Positions 15,844-25,523 of a stretch of 64,000 bases of DNA are shown one piece after another (the stretch's first letter is position 1; the number at the start of each line of letters is the position of its first letter). The stretch is from Bacillota bacterium (GTDB lineage Bacteria; Bacillota; Clostridia; Lachnospirales; Lachnospiraceae). Below the pieces are notes generated by a model. That model searched no databases. It had not been told where the DNA came from and saw nothing but the letters and a program-made list of their open reading frames with translations. The stretch covers positions 21,728 through 85,727 of the forward strand of contig JAEZTJ010000066.1 in assembly GCA_023421505.1 (NCBI GenBank), read 5' to 3'. The translations under genes were made by a program, and so were the position numbers.

Positions 15844-18800
15844 ATGAGCTATAGTACTGCTATTAATACACAAACCGAAAATAATACAGAGAAGCTGGTA
15901 ACAAACAGGACAGTAACAGATAACAATGAAGATAAGGGCTTAACATCCTTAAAAACGGGACAACAGATAACTGCAGAGGTGATCTCTGTTGATGAGCAGG
16001 TTACCCTTGATTTTGGCGGTCAGAAAATAACTTCACCGAAAGCTGTTCTCAACAATGTCAGACCGGGCGATATAAAAACCTTTGAGGTGGTTCATGCCTC
16101 TGGCAGAGAAATTGAGCTTCGGGTAATAGACAATAATCCCGGCAGCAGGGAAAAGACTTTTACAGCGGTAAGGGCTAAGAATATAGATTATGCTACTTTA
16201 TTTTCTCAAAAGGAACAGGCAGCAAGCGATTCAGAAAGAGAAGCGCTATATAAGACAGATAAACAAAAGCTTGAGGAGATTGTATCAAAACTAACGGAAC
16301 AGGATCTGCAGCTTATAGAAGAAGAGGGCTTTCCAGTTGAGAACTTTACGATAGATGGACTTTGCGAAGCGCTAAACAGAGTTAAGAATAAGTTAGCAGG
16401 AATAGAACTTGATAAGACAGAGAAGCTGACCGCTTATGATAACGCTGCATTAGCGAAAAGATTAAGGGCCAATAATTTGCCGGAAACAGCACAAAACATA
16501 GAGAGGCTGACAAAAGCTTTTGAGCTTACTCAATCTGCCTTAAGCATAAATGATACAGCAATGCAGTACTTGATTTCTACTGATACAGAACCAACAATAG
16601 AAAATATATATAAAGCCTGCTATAGTGGGAGTGCCGTTAAGCAAACTGAAAACACGGTGATTTCCGAAAAAGTCTGGGGTGAACTATTGGATCAGGTTAA
16701 GGAGGTTATACGTTCAGCTGGATTTGAGATAAATAAAGAAAGCTTATCAGATGCCAGATGGCTGCTTGATAAACAGCTTCCGCTAACAGCAGATACCTTA
16801 ACTTATAAAAAGAATCTTGAAAAACTAAATACGGATCTCGATAAGGATACGCTTCTAGATAATATGATAAAGGGAATGCGAAACGGTATTAATCCGATGG
16901 AGGTACCCTTAATAGCACAAGAAGTAGTATCATCCGAGAAGATTATAGCGGATATACATTCTATCAGTGAGGAATGTATAGTACAGGCAGTGAAGGAAAC
17001 CCCGAAGCTTACCATAAAAAAGCTACTCGCAGTACAGGAACGTATATCCCAGGCCGGGAGTTTTCAAACAACTGATTATAAAGCAGTGGACCTAAGAACA
17101 TCGGACAATATATCAGCAGACGCTATGAAAGCCGACATTAAGGTAGAAAACAACAAAACAGTGGATACGAAAGCCGCAGACATAAAAACAAAAGAAAGTA
17201 AAACGGCAGATATAAAAGCAACAGAAAATAAAACAATCGATATTAAGACAGCAGATATCAAAGCAGAAGATAATATTACAGATGATATTAAAGCTGCAGA
17301 CATAAAAGCAGAAGATAATAAAATAGCAGATAGGAAAGCAGCGCAAAATAAAACAATCGATATTAAGACAGCGAATATCAAAGCAGACACTAAGGAAGCG
17401 GACAGCAAAGCATCAGATAGGAAAGCGGACGGTATTAAAATCCATGGAGATAAAGAGTCAGAATATGACAATGCAGATGCTATTACCGCTGATACAGAAG
17501 CCGCAGATACGGATGCAGAAGCCAATACTATTGAATATGAAGAAATAAAAGCGAAACGCCAGTTGGAGGAACTGCGTCTTAAAATGACACTGGAGGCAGC
17601 AGGGCAGCTTAGGAAAAAAGGGATATCCATTGAGACAGAACAGCTTAGTAAGGTGGTTGAGGAGTTAAGAAGGCTGGAAGATAATCATTATAAAGATTTA
17701 CTAAGAGAAGCAAATGCAGAAGTAAGCGATTCTGCGCTTAAAATTCTTAAGGAAACCACCCAGAGCATTGAGAAAATAAAATACATACCATGCAGCGTGT
17801 TGGGCGCTACCTTATCTGCTCGCAACAGCCAAACTATAACAGGACTTCTAACAGAGGGTAATAAACTACAGGCTGATTATGTAAAGGCCGGAGCGGCATA
17901 TGAAACCTTAGCAACAATACCTAACAGTGAATATGGGGATTCTATCAAAAAAGCCTTTGCCAATTCGCAGTATCTGCTCTCACAAATGAACCTTGATAAT
18001 ACAGCAGAGAACAAAAGGGCCATTAGAATATTAGGATATAATCAGATGGAAATCACAGAGGAGGCTATCAATCAGGTTAAAGCCTATGATGAACAGGTGA
18101 ATGCAGTGATCCATAACCTGCACCCCGCAGTTACAGTGCGACTGATCAAGGAAGGAGTTAATCCTTTAGATATGCCGGTGAATGAACTAAATTATACCAT
18201 TGAACAGATGAAAGAGGAGCAGGGTATTACCTCAGAGGAGAAGTTCAGTACTTATTTAAGGAGCTTAGAAAAGGACAACGAAATCAGTGCAGAAGAAAGA
18301 AAAGCATATATTGGAATATATCGTCTGCTTTATCAGGTAGACAAAACGGATGGAGCAGCGATTGGAGCATTAATCAGAACAGATCGTGAGGTTACACTGG
18401 GTAATCTATTATCGGCGGTGCAGACGAATAAAAAGGGTAGTATTAACGCAGTAGTTGATGATGATTTTGGCACTCTTGAAAGTATTTCTCAGAATAAAGA
18501 AACAATAAAAGAGCAGCTTAGCTTATTTACAGGCGCTGATAGTAATCCTATGGGACAAAACAGTAATGATAAAGGTGATTCGCAAATGAAGGAAGAGGTA
18601 CAGGTAAAGGAACGTTTGCAGTATCTTAACCGGATTTTAAAGCACGTTAAAGACGAACTGTCACCCGAAAAACTGAAGGCAGCAGTTAGTAACTTAAGCG
18701 GTTCTGCAGATGCTGATAATATGATGACAGAAGAACCATCTTCTGACAGGGGAATATGGGATAAGGTTAAGGAGGTTCCAATCGAGAAGCTGCTAAATCA

Positions 18801-19686
18801 GCTTCGTAGTATGGAGCTTGATAAAGAGATAGATAAAGAAGCCTATGCAGGAAAGATACAAGAAATTAGAGAGTTATGTAAGAATACAGAGCAATCCATA
18901 CGTTTCTTAAATGATTTTCGTATACCAAGTTCACCGCTTAATATTATGATGGCAAATCATATTTTAAATAATAGTGAATCACCAATCAAAAAGCTAAATA
19001 AGCAGAAGAATGAAAATATAGTCGAAAACGCAGAAAATAAACTAAAGGAATCGGAGGATTTATCCGATACATTAATTGACAAGCAAACGATGCTTGAAAA
19101 ATGCGAACAGCTAGAGACCGAAGCGAAGGCTTCTCTTCGTACAGCCTGTATGACCGGAACGATTGATAGCAGAAGACTTGCGGAGTTAAAAAGTACGGGT
19201 CAGCAGCTTACCTTTATGAAGAAGCTGGCGGAGAAAGAATTCTATCAGATTCCGATTGAGACGAATAACAAAATTACTAACATAAACTTAACAATCCTGC
19301 GAGGGACAGAAGCCTCCGGTAAAGTACTGGTAAGCTTAAGCTCAGAAAAGCTGGGTAATATTAAGGCTGAATTTACTTTAAAGGAACAAGCCTTAAAGGG
19401 TTATATCACCAGTGATAACCGAAATGGCTTGGAGAGTCTTCAAGAATTAACGGGTGATGTAGAAGCTGCAGTAGAGGATTATAATGTAACTGTAAAACAA
19501 CTAGATTTTGGTTTGCAACGTAAAAATAGCGAAGCTTACAGTTATCAGAGACTGAATAGAGAGGAACAAAATAAACAAGTCACAGATGATACAGAAAAGA
19601 TATTGTACCGGGTAGCTAAAGCCACTGTACAAACCATACGAAGAGCCGAGAGCAGCAAAGATAATATAGAAAAAGCGGTTTCTTAA
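15844..19686 (+). CDS. Large repeat-containing protein of the flagellin locus (DUF6240-like, FliK-reminiscent)
   Basis: 1280 residues, start chosen at 15844 because GGAGG (15834-15838) is five bases upstream; the earlier ATG at 15736 has no such site. Residues about 35-105 (KTGQQITAEVISVDEQVTLD) form a small beta domain. The body is helical and charged, and residues about 415-565 are a low-complexity Lys/Asp/Ala/Ile/Thr segment of pseudo-repeats (ADIKAEDN type). The C-terminal 110 residues (PIETNNKITNINLTILRG and KLGNIKAEFTLKEQALKGYI) resemble the hook-length-control FliK C-terminal fold. I recall similar proteins beside flagellin in Lachnospiraceae (DUF6240). A flagellar export or length role is inference. 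Confidence 0.65.
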   Translation: MSYSTAINTQTENNTEKLVTNRTVTDNNEDKGLTSLKTGQQITAEVISVDEQVTLDFGGQKITSPKAVLNNVRPGDIKTFEVVHASGREIELRVIDNNPGSREKTFTAVRAKNIDYATLFSQKEQAASDSEREALYKTDKQKLEEIVSKLTEQDLQLIEEEGFPVENFTIDGLCEALNRVKNKLAGIELDKTEKLTAYDNAALAKRLRANNLPETAQNIERLTKAFELTQSALSINDTAMQYLISTDTEPTIENIYKACYSGSAVKQTENTVISEKVWGELLDQVKEVIRSAGFEINKESLSDARWLLDKQLPLTADTLTYKKNLEKLNTDLDKDTLLDNMIKGMRNGINPMEVPLIAQEVVSSEKIIADIHSISEECIVQAVKETPKLTIKKLLAVQERISQAGSFQTTDYKAVDLRTSDNISADAMKADIKVENNKTVDTKAADIKTKESKTADIKATENKTIDIKTADIKAEDNITDDIKAADIKAEDNKIADRKAAQNKTIDIKTANIKADTKEADSKASDRKADGIKIHGDKESEYDNADAITADTEAADTDAEANTIEYEEIKAKRQLEELRLKMTLEAAGQLRKKGISIETEQLSKVVEELRRLEDNHYKDLLREANAEVSDSALKILKETTQSIEKIKYIPCSVLGATLSARNSQTITGLLTEGNKLQADYVKAGAAYETLATIPNSEYGDSIKKAFANSQYLLSQMNLDNTAENKRAIRILGYNQMEITEEAINQVKAYDEQVNAVIHNLHPAVTVRLIKEGVNPLDMPVNELNYTIEQMKEEQGITSEEKFSTYLRSLEKDNEISAEERKAYIGIYRLLYQVDKTDGAAIGALIRTDREVTLGNLLSAVQTNKKGSINAVVDDDFGTLESISQNKETIKEQLSLFTGADSNPMGQNSNDKGDSQMKEEVQVKERLQYLNRILKHVKDELSPEKLKAAVSNLSGSADADNMMTEEPSSDRGIWDKVKEVPIEKLLNQLRSMELDKEIDKEAYAGKIQEIRELCKNTEQSIRFLNDFRIPSSPLNIMMANHILNNSESPIKKLNKQKNENIVENAENKLKESEDLSDTLIDKQTMLEKCEQLETEAKASLRTACMTGTIDSRRLAELKSTGQQLTFMKKLAEKEFYQIPIETNNKITNINLTILRGTEASGKVLVSLSSEKLGNIKAEFTLKEQALKGYITSDNRNGLESLQELTGDVEAAVEDYNVTVKQLDFGLQRKNSEAYSYQRLNREEQNKQVTDDTEKILYRVAKATVQTIRRAESSKDNIEKAVS
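17090..17530 (+). repeat. Degenerate in-frame repeats inside the flagellar-locus gene
   Basis: The coding DNA contains many variants of a roughly 30-bp unit encoding ADIKAEDNKT-like decapeptides. A larger near-duplication is 120 bp apart: AAAACAATCGATATTAAGAC recurs at about 17229 and 17349. Copy number probably varies between strains, as 120 bp is 40 codons and keeps the frame. Confidence 0.8.
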
Positions 19687-19804
19687 TTGATTTCATTCAG
19701 CCACAGGGAAGTTGCTGATATTTATACATAATATAACGATAACCTGCTGACCATCATAACAAGGAAGGGGATGGCTGCTAAGGAAAGGGATTAGGTGAAA
19801 CTGA

Positions 19805-21358
19805 ATGAGAATTAATCATAACATTTCAGCATTAAAGGCAAACAACCAATTATTTAAAACGAATAGTAAATTAGATTCCAGCTTGGAGAAATTATCCTCA
19901 GGCTACCGAATTAACAGTGCGGCTGATGACTCGGCAGGCTTAGCAATCTCAGAAAAGATGAGAACACAGATAGCAGGTCTTGATCAGTCCTCCCGAAATG
20001 CTTCCGACGGAATCTCTGTTATTCAGACAGCAGAGGGAGCGCTAGTTGAGGTAGAATCAATGCTGCAAAGAATGAGAGAGCTGGCGGTGCAATCCGCAAA
20101 TGGTACTTATACTGGAAGTGACCGTAAAGCTGTTCAGGCAGAAATTAACGAATTACAAAAGGAAATTAACAGAATCTCAGAAACTACCGAATTCAATACA
20201 ATGACATTATTGGATGGTAAGATAGATAGAAAGTCCTACTCAAGTAATGTGAATGTTGACCTAGTGTCTTTATCTGATACAGTTGCGGTTGGTGATTATA
20301 AGATTAATGTAACTCAGGATGCCAGACAGGCAGTCATGATTGGTGATGAGGCTGTTTTTAATGGTGCAGGTTCGGCGGCTACAGAGACGGTAAATGCAAA
20401 CCAAGAAGGTTCTATTAATATTAATGGCGAAACAATAAAAATTGTAGATGGTGATACATTAGACGAAGTATATAAAAAATTAAGAGATGCCGGTGATACA
20501 GTCGGAGTGAGTGTCTTTGCCATTGCTGGGGGTGCTCTTGCTCCATCTACCACCCAAAACCTTGATTTGGCGGGTTATACCAGTGTAACTTGGGAAAAAG
20601 GTACTAGATTAGGCTTCGTTTCCAGAGAGTATGGCTCAGATCAGAGGGTGGAGGTGTACTGCGATAATCCGAATTTAGCAAAATTACTTGGATTATCACC
20701 AACGAAAGTACTTACAAGAGGCTACGATGCAAAGGCTACATTAGACTATACTACTAATTTTGATAATACGGCCACGGTTTCAATCAGAGGAAATCGTATG
20801 GTTATAACAGATAGAAATGATTTTGAGATGATCGTTGAAATTGAACCGGGAACAGTAAAGACGGTATTTAACGATGATGCAGTTGATGATTTACCTGCTG
20901 ATGTGGATGGTATTACTAATGTAGGTACCCCTACCTCATCAGTAATATCAGTACTTGATGCAGGACCAATGGATCTGCAGATTGGAGCGAATGCAGGTCA
21001 GACGATGTCAGTTCGTATTCCAAAGGTAAATTCGGATACGCTTGGTATTAGTAAGATTAATATTGGCACTGCTGATGGAGCGAGTGCAGCAATTACGATT
21101 CTTGACGATGCAATAAATGCTGTATCCGCAATACGTTCCAAGCTGGGAGCTTACCAGAATCGTCTGGAGCATTCTATCTCTAACTTAGATACCACCTCCG
21201 AGAATATGACAGAATCCCTGTCCCGCATATCGGATGTTGATATGGCGGAAGAAATGGCAGAATATACGCAAAAGAACGTACTGGCACAGGCTGGTACCTC
21301 CATGCTTGCACAAGCAAATCAAAGACCATCATCAATCTTATCGTTGCTGCAGCAGTAG
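19805..21358 (+). CDS. hag: Flagellin
   Basis: Flagellar filament subunit, exported by the flagellar type III apparatus. 517 residues, larger than the usual 270-400, owing to a variable central region (about 175-400). The conserved N-terminal D0/D1 region (MRINHNISALKANNQLFKTN, then SGYRINSAADDSAGLAISEK) and C-terminal D1/D0 region (GAYQNRLEHSISNLDTTSEN to SSILSLLQQ) are intact. It follows the DUF6240-like gene by about 118 bp and precedes fliS by 50 bp, so cotranscription from the sigma-D-type promoter is likely. A weaker GCTGATAT box occurs just upstream at about 19717. High expression is expected. Confidence 0.97.
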   Translation: MRINHNISALKANNQLFKTNSKLDSSLEKLSSGYRINSAADDSAGLAISEKMRTQIAGLDQSSRNASDGISVIQTAEGALVEVESMLQRMRELAVQSANGTYTGSDRKAVQAEINELQKEINRISETTEFNTMTLLDGKIDRKSYSSNVNVDLVSLSDTVAVGDYKINVTQDARQAVMIGDEAVFNGAGSAATETVNANQEGSININGETIKIVDGDTLDEVYKKLRDAGDTVGVSVFAIAGGALAPSTTQNLDLAGYTSVTWEKGTRLGFVSREYGSDQRVEVYCDNPNLAKLLGLSPTKVLTRGYDAKATLDYTTNFDNTATVSIRGNRMVITDRNDFEMIVEIEPGTVKTVFNDDAVDDLPADVDGITNVGTPTSSVISVLDAGPMDLQIGANAGQTMSVRIPKVNSDTLGISKINIGTADGASAAITILDDAINAVSAIRSKLGAYQNRLEHSISNLDTTSENMTESLSRISDVDMAEEMAEYTQKNVLAQAGTSMLAQANQRPSSILSLLQQ

Positions 21359-21408
21359 GCTTTAATAGGCAGCGGATACGTATTATATGTTAGTATATGG
21401 AGGTTGAC

Positions 21409-21888
21409 ATGAAAAAAGAAACAGTCCAGGCTTTTACAGCGAGGGTTACCCAGGCTTCAAAAAGCGAGCTCATCGTAATACTATATGAGATGATACTGTC
21501 TGAAATCGCTGAGGCAAGAGAAGCTTTCGATAGAGGGGATCAGCCGTTATATGACAGGGAGCTGAAAAAAGCGCAGAAGTATGTGAATGAATTGATTGTG
21601 CCTCTGGATTTTCAATATAAAATATCCTATGATTTAGTTGGTCTTTATCTTTATGTTAATAAGAGAATTGTATCAGCGATCATGAAGAAAGATCCGTTTA
21701 TTTTAGATAGTGCTGAATCAGTGCTTAAGAAGCTCTTAATAGGCTTTGAAGGTATCAGCAAGGAGGATAAAAGCGGTCCAATGATGAGCAATACGCAGCA
21801 GCTTTACGCGGGCTTAACCTACGGTAAGGGAAAACTGAATGAGACTTACATCGATCCTAGTAATAGGAACCGTGGGTTTATAGCATAG
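21409..21888 (+). CDS. fliS: Flagellar export chaperone FliS
   Basis: Cytoplasmic chaperone that binds the flagellin C-terminus and prevents early polymerisation. 159 residues from the ATG at 21409; the ATG at 21397 lies within the ribosome-binding sequence ATGGAGG, so the second start is right. Helical FliS pattern: FTARVTQASKSELIVILYEM and LIVPLDFQYKISYDLVGLYL followed by YVNKRIVSAIMKKDP. A C-terminal tail of about 30 residues extends beyond the core. Location directly behind flagellin supports the call even though sequence similarity in this family is low. Confidence 0.85.
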   Translation: MKKETVQAFTARVTQASKSELIVILYEMILSEIAEAREAFDRGDQPLYDRELKKAQKYVNELIVPLDFQYKISYDLVGLYLYVNKRIVSAIMKKDPFILDSAESVLKKLLIGFEGISKEDKSGPMMSNTQQLYAGLTYGKGKLNETYIDPSNRNRGFIA

Positions 21889-22217
21889 ATAAGCCATTGC
21901 CAAAGAGAAACAGGTAGGAGCAATTTACGAAAGAGGCAAAAAATGCAATAGCCCAAGCTACATAAGGTGTAAGCAGCAAATGATTAAGTACCAGGAAGAA
22001 ACAATTTTTACTTTCAGGACACAAAGGAAATGAGGTACAGAAGAAGATAAGGTACAAAGGCTAGAAATTAAAAAACGTAAGAATAATAAAAAACCAAAGA
22101 AGATTAAATTACAATCGATAAATAAGCTGTCCCATATAGCGGTTAGAGAAACACCTGGCTTGTCAGGTATGTCCAAATCAGTTATATGGGGCAGCTTCAT
22201 TTATATTTTGATATGCT
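21889..22217. other. Gene-free interval between converging fliS and yaaL-like genes
   Basis: About 330 bp of purine-rich sequence with no credible gene. Its only clear structure is the composite terminator hairpin at 22124-22197. Confidence 0.6.
22124..22197. terminator. Composite bidirectional terminator
   Basis: A 15-bp outer stem with one mismatch or wobble (22124-22138 with 22183-22197; core AGCTGTCCCATATA) contains an inner ACCTG/CAGGT hairpin. It lies 20 bp beyond the stop of the minus-strand yaaL-like gene and downstream of fliS; tails are moderately T-rich on both sides. Confidence 0.75.
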
Positions 22218-22433
22218 TTAGCAAAAAGTAGTATCGGTTTCCTTTGCCTGTTTTAGTAGAAACTTATATCTGTTCTGAACGGCAATAATCTCGTAGATAC
22301 AACTGTCAACCAGATCGGGGTCAACTACATTCTGGAAGTTTGAATAGGCAGCTTCCATAGCAATCTTTGTTTTATTTATCTCGTTAATCAGATAATTATC
22401 TTTAGGAGATCTCTTCTTTGCGAATAACCGCAT
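22218..22433 (-). CDS. YaaL/DUF2508-family small protein
   Basis: 71 residues, a charged helical protein: YLINEINKTKIAMEAAYSNF, then DPDLVDSCIYEIIAVQNRYK. This matches the DUF2508 (YaaL) family of unknown function, which in Bacillus lies next to bofA. Here it is divergent from bofA, which begins 180 bp away on the other strand. AAAGGTTGGTGAGG precedes the ATG. Function unknown; the retained neighbourhood suggests a sporulation link. Confidence 0.8.
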   Translation of the reverse strand: MRLFAKKRSPKDNYLINEINKTKIAMEAAYSNFQNVVDPDLVDSCIYEIIAVQNRYKFLLKQAKETDTTFC

Positions 22434-22612
22434 CGCCTCACCAACCTTTAGCTTGTTTTATATATAGTATAGTCAAGGCTTTTCCAATTTATTCTTTTCT
22501 ATAACATAAAATGGATAAACTCGTATATAAATGTAATAGCTGTATTAGAAATCTAAAGGATATGGGTCTATAAGCTTACGTCGGGCTATTAAGTGAAAAG
22601 GGGGGTATTAAC

Positions 22613-22885
22613 GTGGATAGTTATATTTTCATCGGTATTATTGCGGCATGTATCGTTTTTTTTGTGATATGTCTGATCAGGAAAAGACCTGATCTGATTG
22701 TCGATTTTGGACTTCGTGCCTGCATCGGAACAGTTGGAATATATCTACTTGATTTTATTTTAAAAAACAGAGGACTTGATATCAGTGTTGGAATAAATGC
22801 CGCAACCATACTTACCAATGGTCTTCTTGGATTGCCGGGCTTTCTGATGCTTTATGGCCTTGCGGCGTATTATTCCTTTGGATAG
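22613..22885 (+). CDS. bofA: BofA-like regulator of pro-sigma-K processing
   Basis: Membrane protein of 90 residues that in Bacillus holds the SpoIVFB protease inactive in the forespore outer membrane until the sigma-K checkpoint. Hydrophobic segments are at about 5-20, 35-48 and 60-88. The C-terminal hallmark GINAATILTNGLLGLPGFLM is present. The start is GTG, chosen because AAGGGGGG lies eight bases upstream. Divergent from the yaaL-like gene. Confidence 0.88.
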   Translation: MDSYIFIGIIAACIVFFVICLIRKRPDLIVDFGLRACIGTVGIYLLDFILKNRGLDISVGINAATILTNGLLGLPGFLMLYGLAAYYSFG

Positions 22886-22964
22886 AAAGTTTGTGCAATC
22901 TGATACTAATTCTTATAATTATTGTTACAATATACCAAAGATAAATAATTTATATAGGTATTAG

Positions 22965-22993
22965 TTGACAAATCGTAGGTAACAATGTAATAT
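22965..22993 (+). promoter_or_regulatory. Promoter at the head of the Tad pilus locus
   Basis: TTGACA (22965-22970), 17-bp spacer, TAATAT (22988-22993), 155 bp before the tadZ-like start. This is the only near-consensus promoter I saw in the 260-bp gap after bofA. Confidence 0.6.
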
Positions 22994-23147
22994 ATTGACA
23001 TGTAAATTATTTCAATGCCCTTACACTAAATGGAATACTACATTCTTCTATTTTCTATAACTCTATAAGAATACCATCATATTATTATTATGAAATCGGT
23101 TAACGAATTTCCCTAAGCTGTAAATATAGAATCAGGAGGATTTCTAA

Positions 23148-24155
23148 GTGGACAAGATTTTTGCTTTATATGATTCTGACATTTTTTATGCTACACGCTT
23201 TATGGAATATTTTAAAGGCAATCGGGAATATGACTTTAGGATATCAGTGTTTACCCGTAAGGATAGCCTCGAGGAATGCTTAATGACTAATCCGGTTGAA
23301 ATATTACTTTTGGGAGAGCTTATTACAGAGGATGAAATTGATTTACATAATGTCAGATATATTTATCGACTTACGGAAAGCACATATATGGAGCCGGATG
23401 ACAACACTCCTTTCATATATAAATATCAATCGGTGAAGGCAGTGATGAAGGATATCATCACAAATTATAGGGATAGAGAAAATGTTTTGGGAAAAAAGGG
23501 TGGCAAGGAAGAAGGTACAAAGATTTTGTCCGTATTTTCACCTATCACGGGTTTAAAAGACCTTTCCTTTACTTGGTCCTTAAGTCTGCAATTAGCGGAG
23601 CAGTATAAGGTATTGTTTGTTTTATTAGAGCTTCTACCGGTACAGTTATTAGAAGCAATGGATTATACAGAGAATGCCCTTTCGGAATTTATTTATTATT
23701 TAAAAGGAGCTTCTGATCTTTCTGAGAAACTAAAATTATTACAGAAGCAGCAGGGAAGTTTATATTATATATCAGGTGTCGTACACGGTGCAGACATTCT
23801 TTCTCTGACAAAGGAGGACATGCACAAATGGATAGAGAATTTAAGAAAAAGTGATACCTATCAAATGGTTGTATTTTATATTAGCTGTTATACTGAGGCC
23901 ATGATTGAATTAATGAAGCTTAGTGATTCAGTACTTATTACCTATAAAGAAAATAATTATGAGGCTGCGGTACTTCATGAATGGGAAAGACAGATGAGTA
24001 CTTTGGGAATTAATATCAGAAAGGAAAAATTCAGGCTGCTTCCACTAACGGGAGAGGAGCAGATAGAAGATTTACCGAGAACAGCAGCTGAGTTAGCAAA
24101 AAGTCCTTACTGGGGAGAAGCATATCGATATTTAAATGCCTGGGAGGAGCTATGA
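23148..24155 (+). CDS. tadZ: TadZ/CpaE-like pilus assembly protein
   Basis: Cytoplasmic MinD/ParA-like protein that places the Tad/Flp pilus apparatus, by analogy with TadZ. 335 residues: a receiver-like N-terminal half (FALYDSDIFYATRFMEYFKG) then an ATPase-like half. The Walker region reads KILSVFSPITGLKDLSFTWS, which lacks the GKT/S lysine, so ATP binding is doubtful; other Firmicute TadZ are similarly degenerate. GTG start 13 bases after an AGGAGG. Its last four bases overlap tadA (ATGA), indicating translational coupling. Confidence 0.78.
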   Translation: MDKIFALYDSDIFYATRFMEYFKGNREYDFRISVFTRKDSLEECLMTNPVEILLLGELITEDEIDLHNVRYIYRLTESTYMEPDDNTPFIYKYQSVKAVMKDIITNYRDRENVLGKKGGKEEGTKILSVFSPITGLKDLSFTWSLSLQLAEQYKVLFVLLELLPVQLLEAMDYTENALSEFIYYLKGASDLSEKLKLLQKQQGSLYYISGVVHGADILSLTKEDMHKWIENLRKSDTYQMVVFYISCYTEAMIELMKLSDSVLITYKENNYEAAVLHEWERQMSTLGINIRKEKFRLLPLTGEEQIEDLPRTAAELAKSPYWGEAYRYLNAWEEL

Positions 24156-25366
24156 GTATGGACCAACTAAAGGATTTGCTGAAGCAAAAGGTAATTGATG
24201 ATATTGACCTTAGCAGGGAAACTACAGACGAGGGTCTTATGGCTTCTATAGATAGAGTGTTGATTAATTATAGCAAAATCGAATACATTAGCATGCAGAA
24301 CAAACAAAGACTTCGTAGAGATATATTTAACTCCATCAGAAGACTTGACATTTTACAGGAATTAATCGAAGACCCTGAAATAACAGAAGTCATGGTAAAT
24401 GGGCCTGATAAAATATTTATTGAGAGAAACGGAAGGATATACCCTAGTAGTAAATGCTTCGAATCCGTTCAAAAATTGGAGGATGTGGTACAGCAGATGG
24501 TATCGCATTCTAACAGAATCATTAATGAAGCCTGTCCTATTGTGGATTCCAGACTGCCGGACGGATCAAGGATTAATATAGTCCTTAATCCGGTAGCAAT
24601 GGAAGGCCCGATAATAACTATAAGAAAATTTCCTAATCAGCCTATAACAATGGAGCGCTTAATTGAATTAGAATCCATTTCCACAGAGGTGGCCAGCTTC
24701 CTTAAAAAGTTGGTAGAAGCAGGTTATAATATCTTTATAAGCGGTGGAACCGGTTCCGGGAAAACCACATTTCTCAATGTTTTATCTAATTACATCCCCT
24801 CCAACGAGAGAATTATTACGATTGAAGACTCGGCTGAGCTACAAATACGTAATATTCCAAATCTCGTCCGATTGGAGGTACGCAATGCTAATTCGGAGGG
24901 AAGCAATGAAATTACAATACGTGATTTAATTAAGGCTTCCCTTCGTATGAGGCCTGACCGCATCATCGTGGGTGAAGTAAGAGATGCGGCAGCCATTGAT
25001 ATGCTGCAGGCGCTCAATACAGGTCATGACGGTTCACTGTCAACAGGACATGCTAACTCGCCTGCTGATATGCTAAGTAGACTAGAATCACTGGTTCTGC
25101 TTGGAGCTGAAATTCCACTATTGGCAGTACGAAAACAAATTGCATCTGCCATAGATATTATTGTACATCTTGGAAGACTTAGAGATAGGTCGAGAAGGCT
25201 CTTAGAAATTACAGAGGTCTTAGATTGCAGAGATGGGGAAATACAGCTTAACACCCTTTATGAGTTTGAAGAAAAGGAAGAGATTGAGGGTAGAGTGAAA
25301 GGAGAGCTTATTGTTAAAAATGAACTGATGGGAAAAAATAAATTGAAGAGGTCAGGGCTGATTTAA
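24152..25366 (+). CDS. tadA: Tad pilus secretion ATPase TadA/CpaF
   Basis: Hexameric type II/IV secretion ATPase that powers Flp pilus assembly. 404 residues. N-terminal helical domain, then Walker A SGGTGSGKTT starting at Ser197, Asp box ERIITIEDSAEL, Walker B RPDRIIVGEVRD and the His box TGHDGSLSTGHANSP. The C-terminal 30 residues are charged and low in complexity. Overlaps tadZ by four bases; a second ATG two codons in (24158) is an alternative start. A 157-bp AT-rich gap separates it from tadB. Confidence 0.95.
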   Translation: MSMDQLKDLLKQKVIDDIDLSRETTDEGLMASIDRVLINYSKIEYISMQNKQRLRRDIFNSIRRLDILQELIEDPEITEVMVNGPDKIFIERNGRIYPSSKCFESVQKLEDVVQQMVSHSNRIINEACPIVDSRLPDGSRINIVLNPVAMEGPIITIRKFPNQPITMERLIELESISTEVASFLKKLVEAGYNIFISGGTGSGKTTFLNVLSNYIPSNERIITIEDSAELQIRNIPNLVRLEVRNANSEGSNEITIRDLIKASLRMRPDRIIVGEVRDAAAIDMLQALNTGHDGSLSTGHANSPADMLSRLESLVLLGAEIPLLAVRKQIASAIDIIVHLGRLRDRSRRLLEITEVLDCRDGEIQLNTLYEFEEKEEIEGRVKGELIVKNELMGKNKLKRSGLI

Positions 25367-25523
25367 GCTATTAATTTTTACTAAATGAAGTAGGGGCAGA
25401 ACTAACAAAACTTCAATTATATATACAATGAAGCGAAAAACAGACTAAACTTAAATTATAAATTAATGAAATGAAATACAGACTTAACTTAATATTTTTA
25501 TTATTTATATCAGGGGGCAGCGG

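Noticed and set aside
17076..17630. 184-codon minus-strand ORF rich in Ser, Ala, Ile and Val
   Set aside because: It lies inside the repeat tract of the plus-strand flagellar-locus gene and only reflects the antisense of its repeated codons; it has no ribosome-binding site and no independent family signal.
19717..19724. GCTGATAT as a sigma-D -10 box just before flagellin
   Set aside because: No TAAA-like -35 box lies at the right distance; the promoter at 15692 is much better, so a separate flagellin promoter is left unclaimed.
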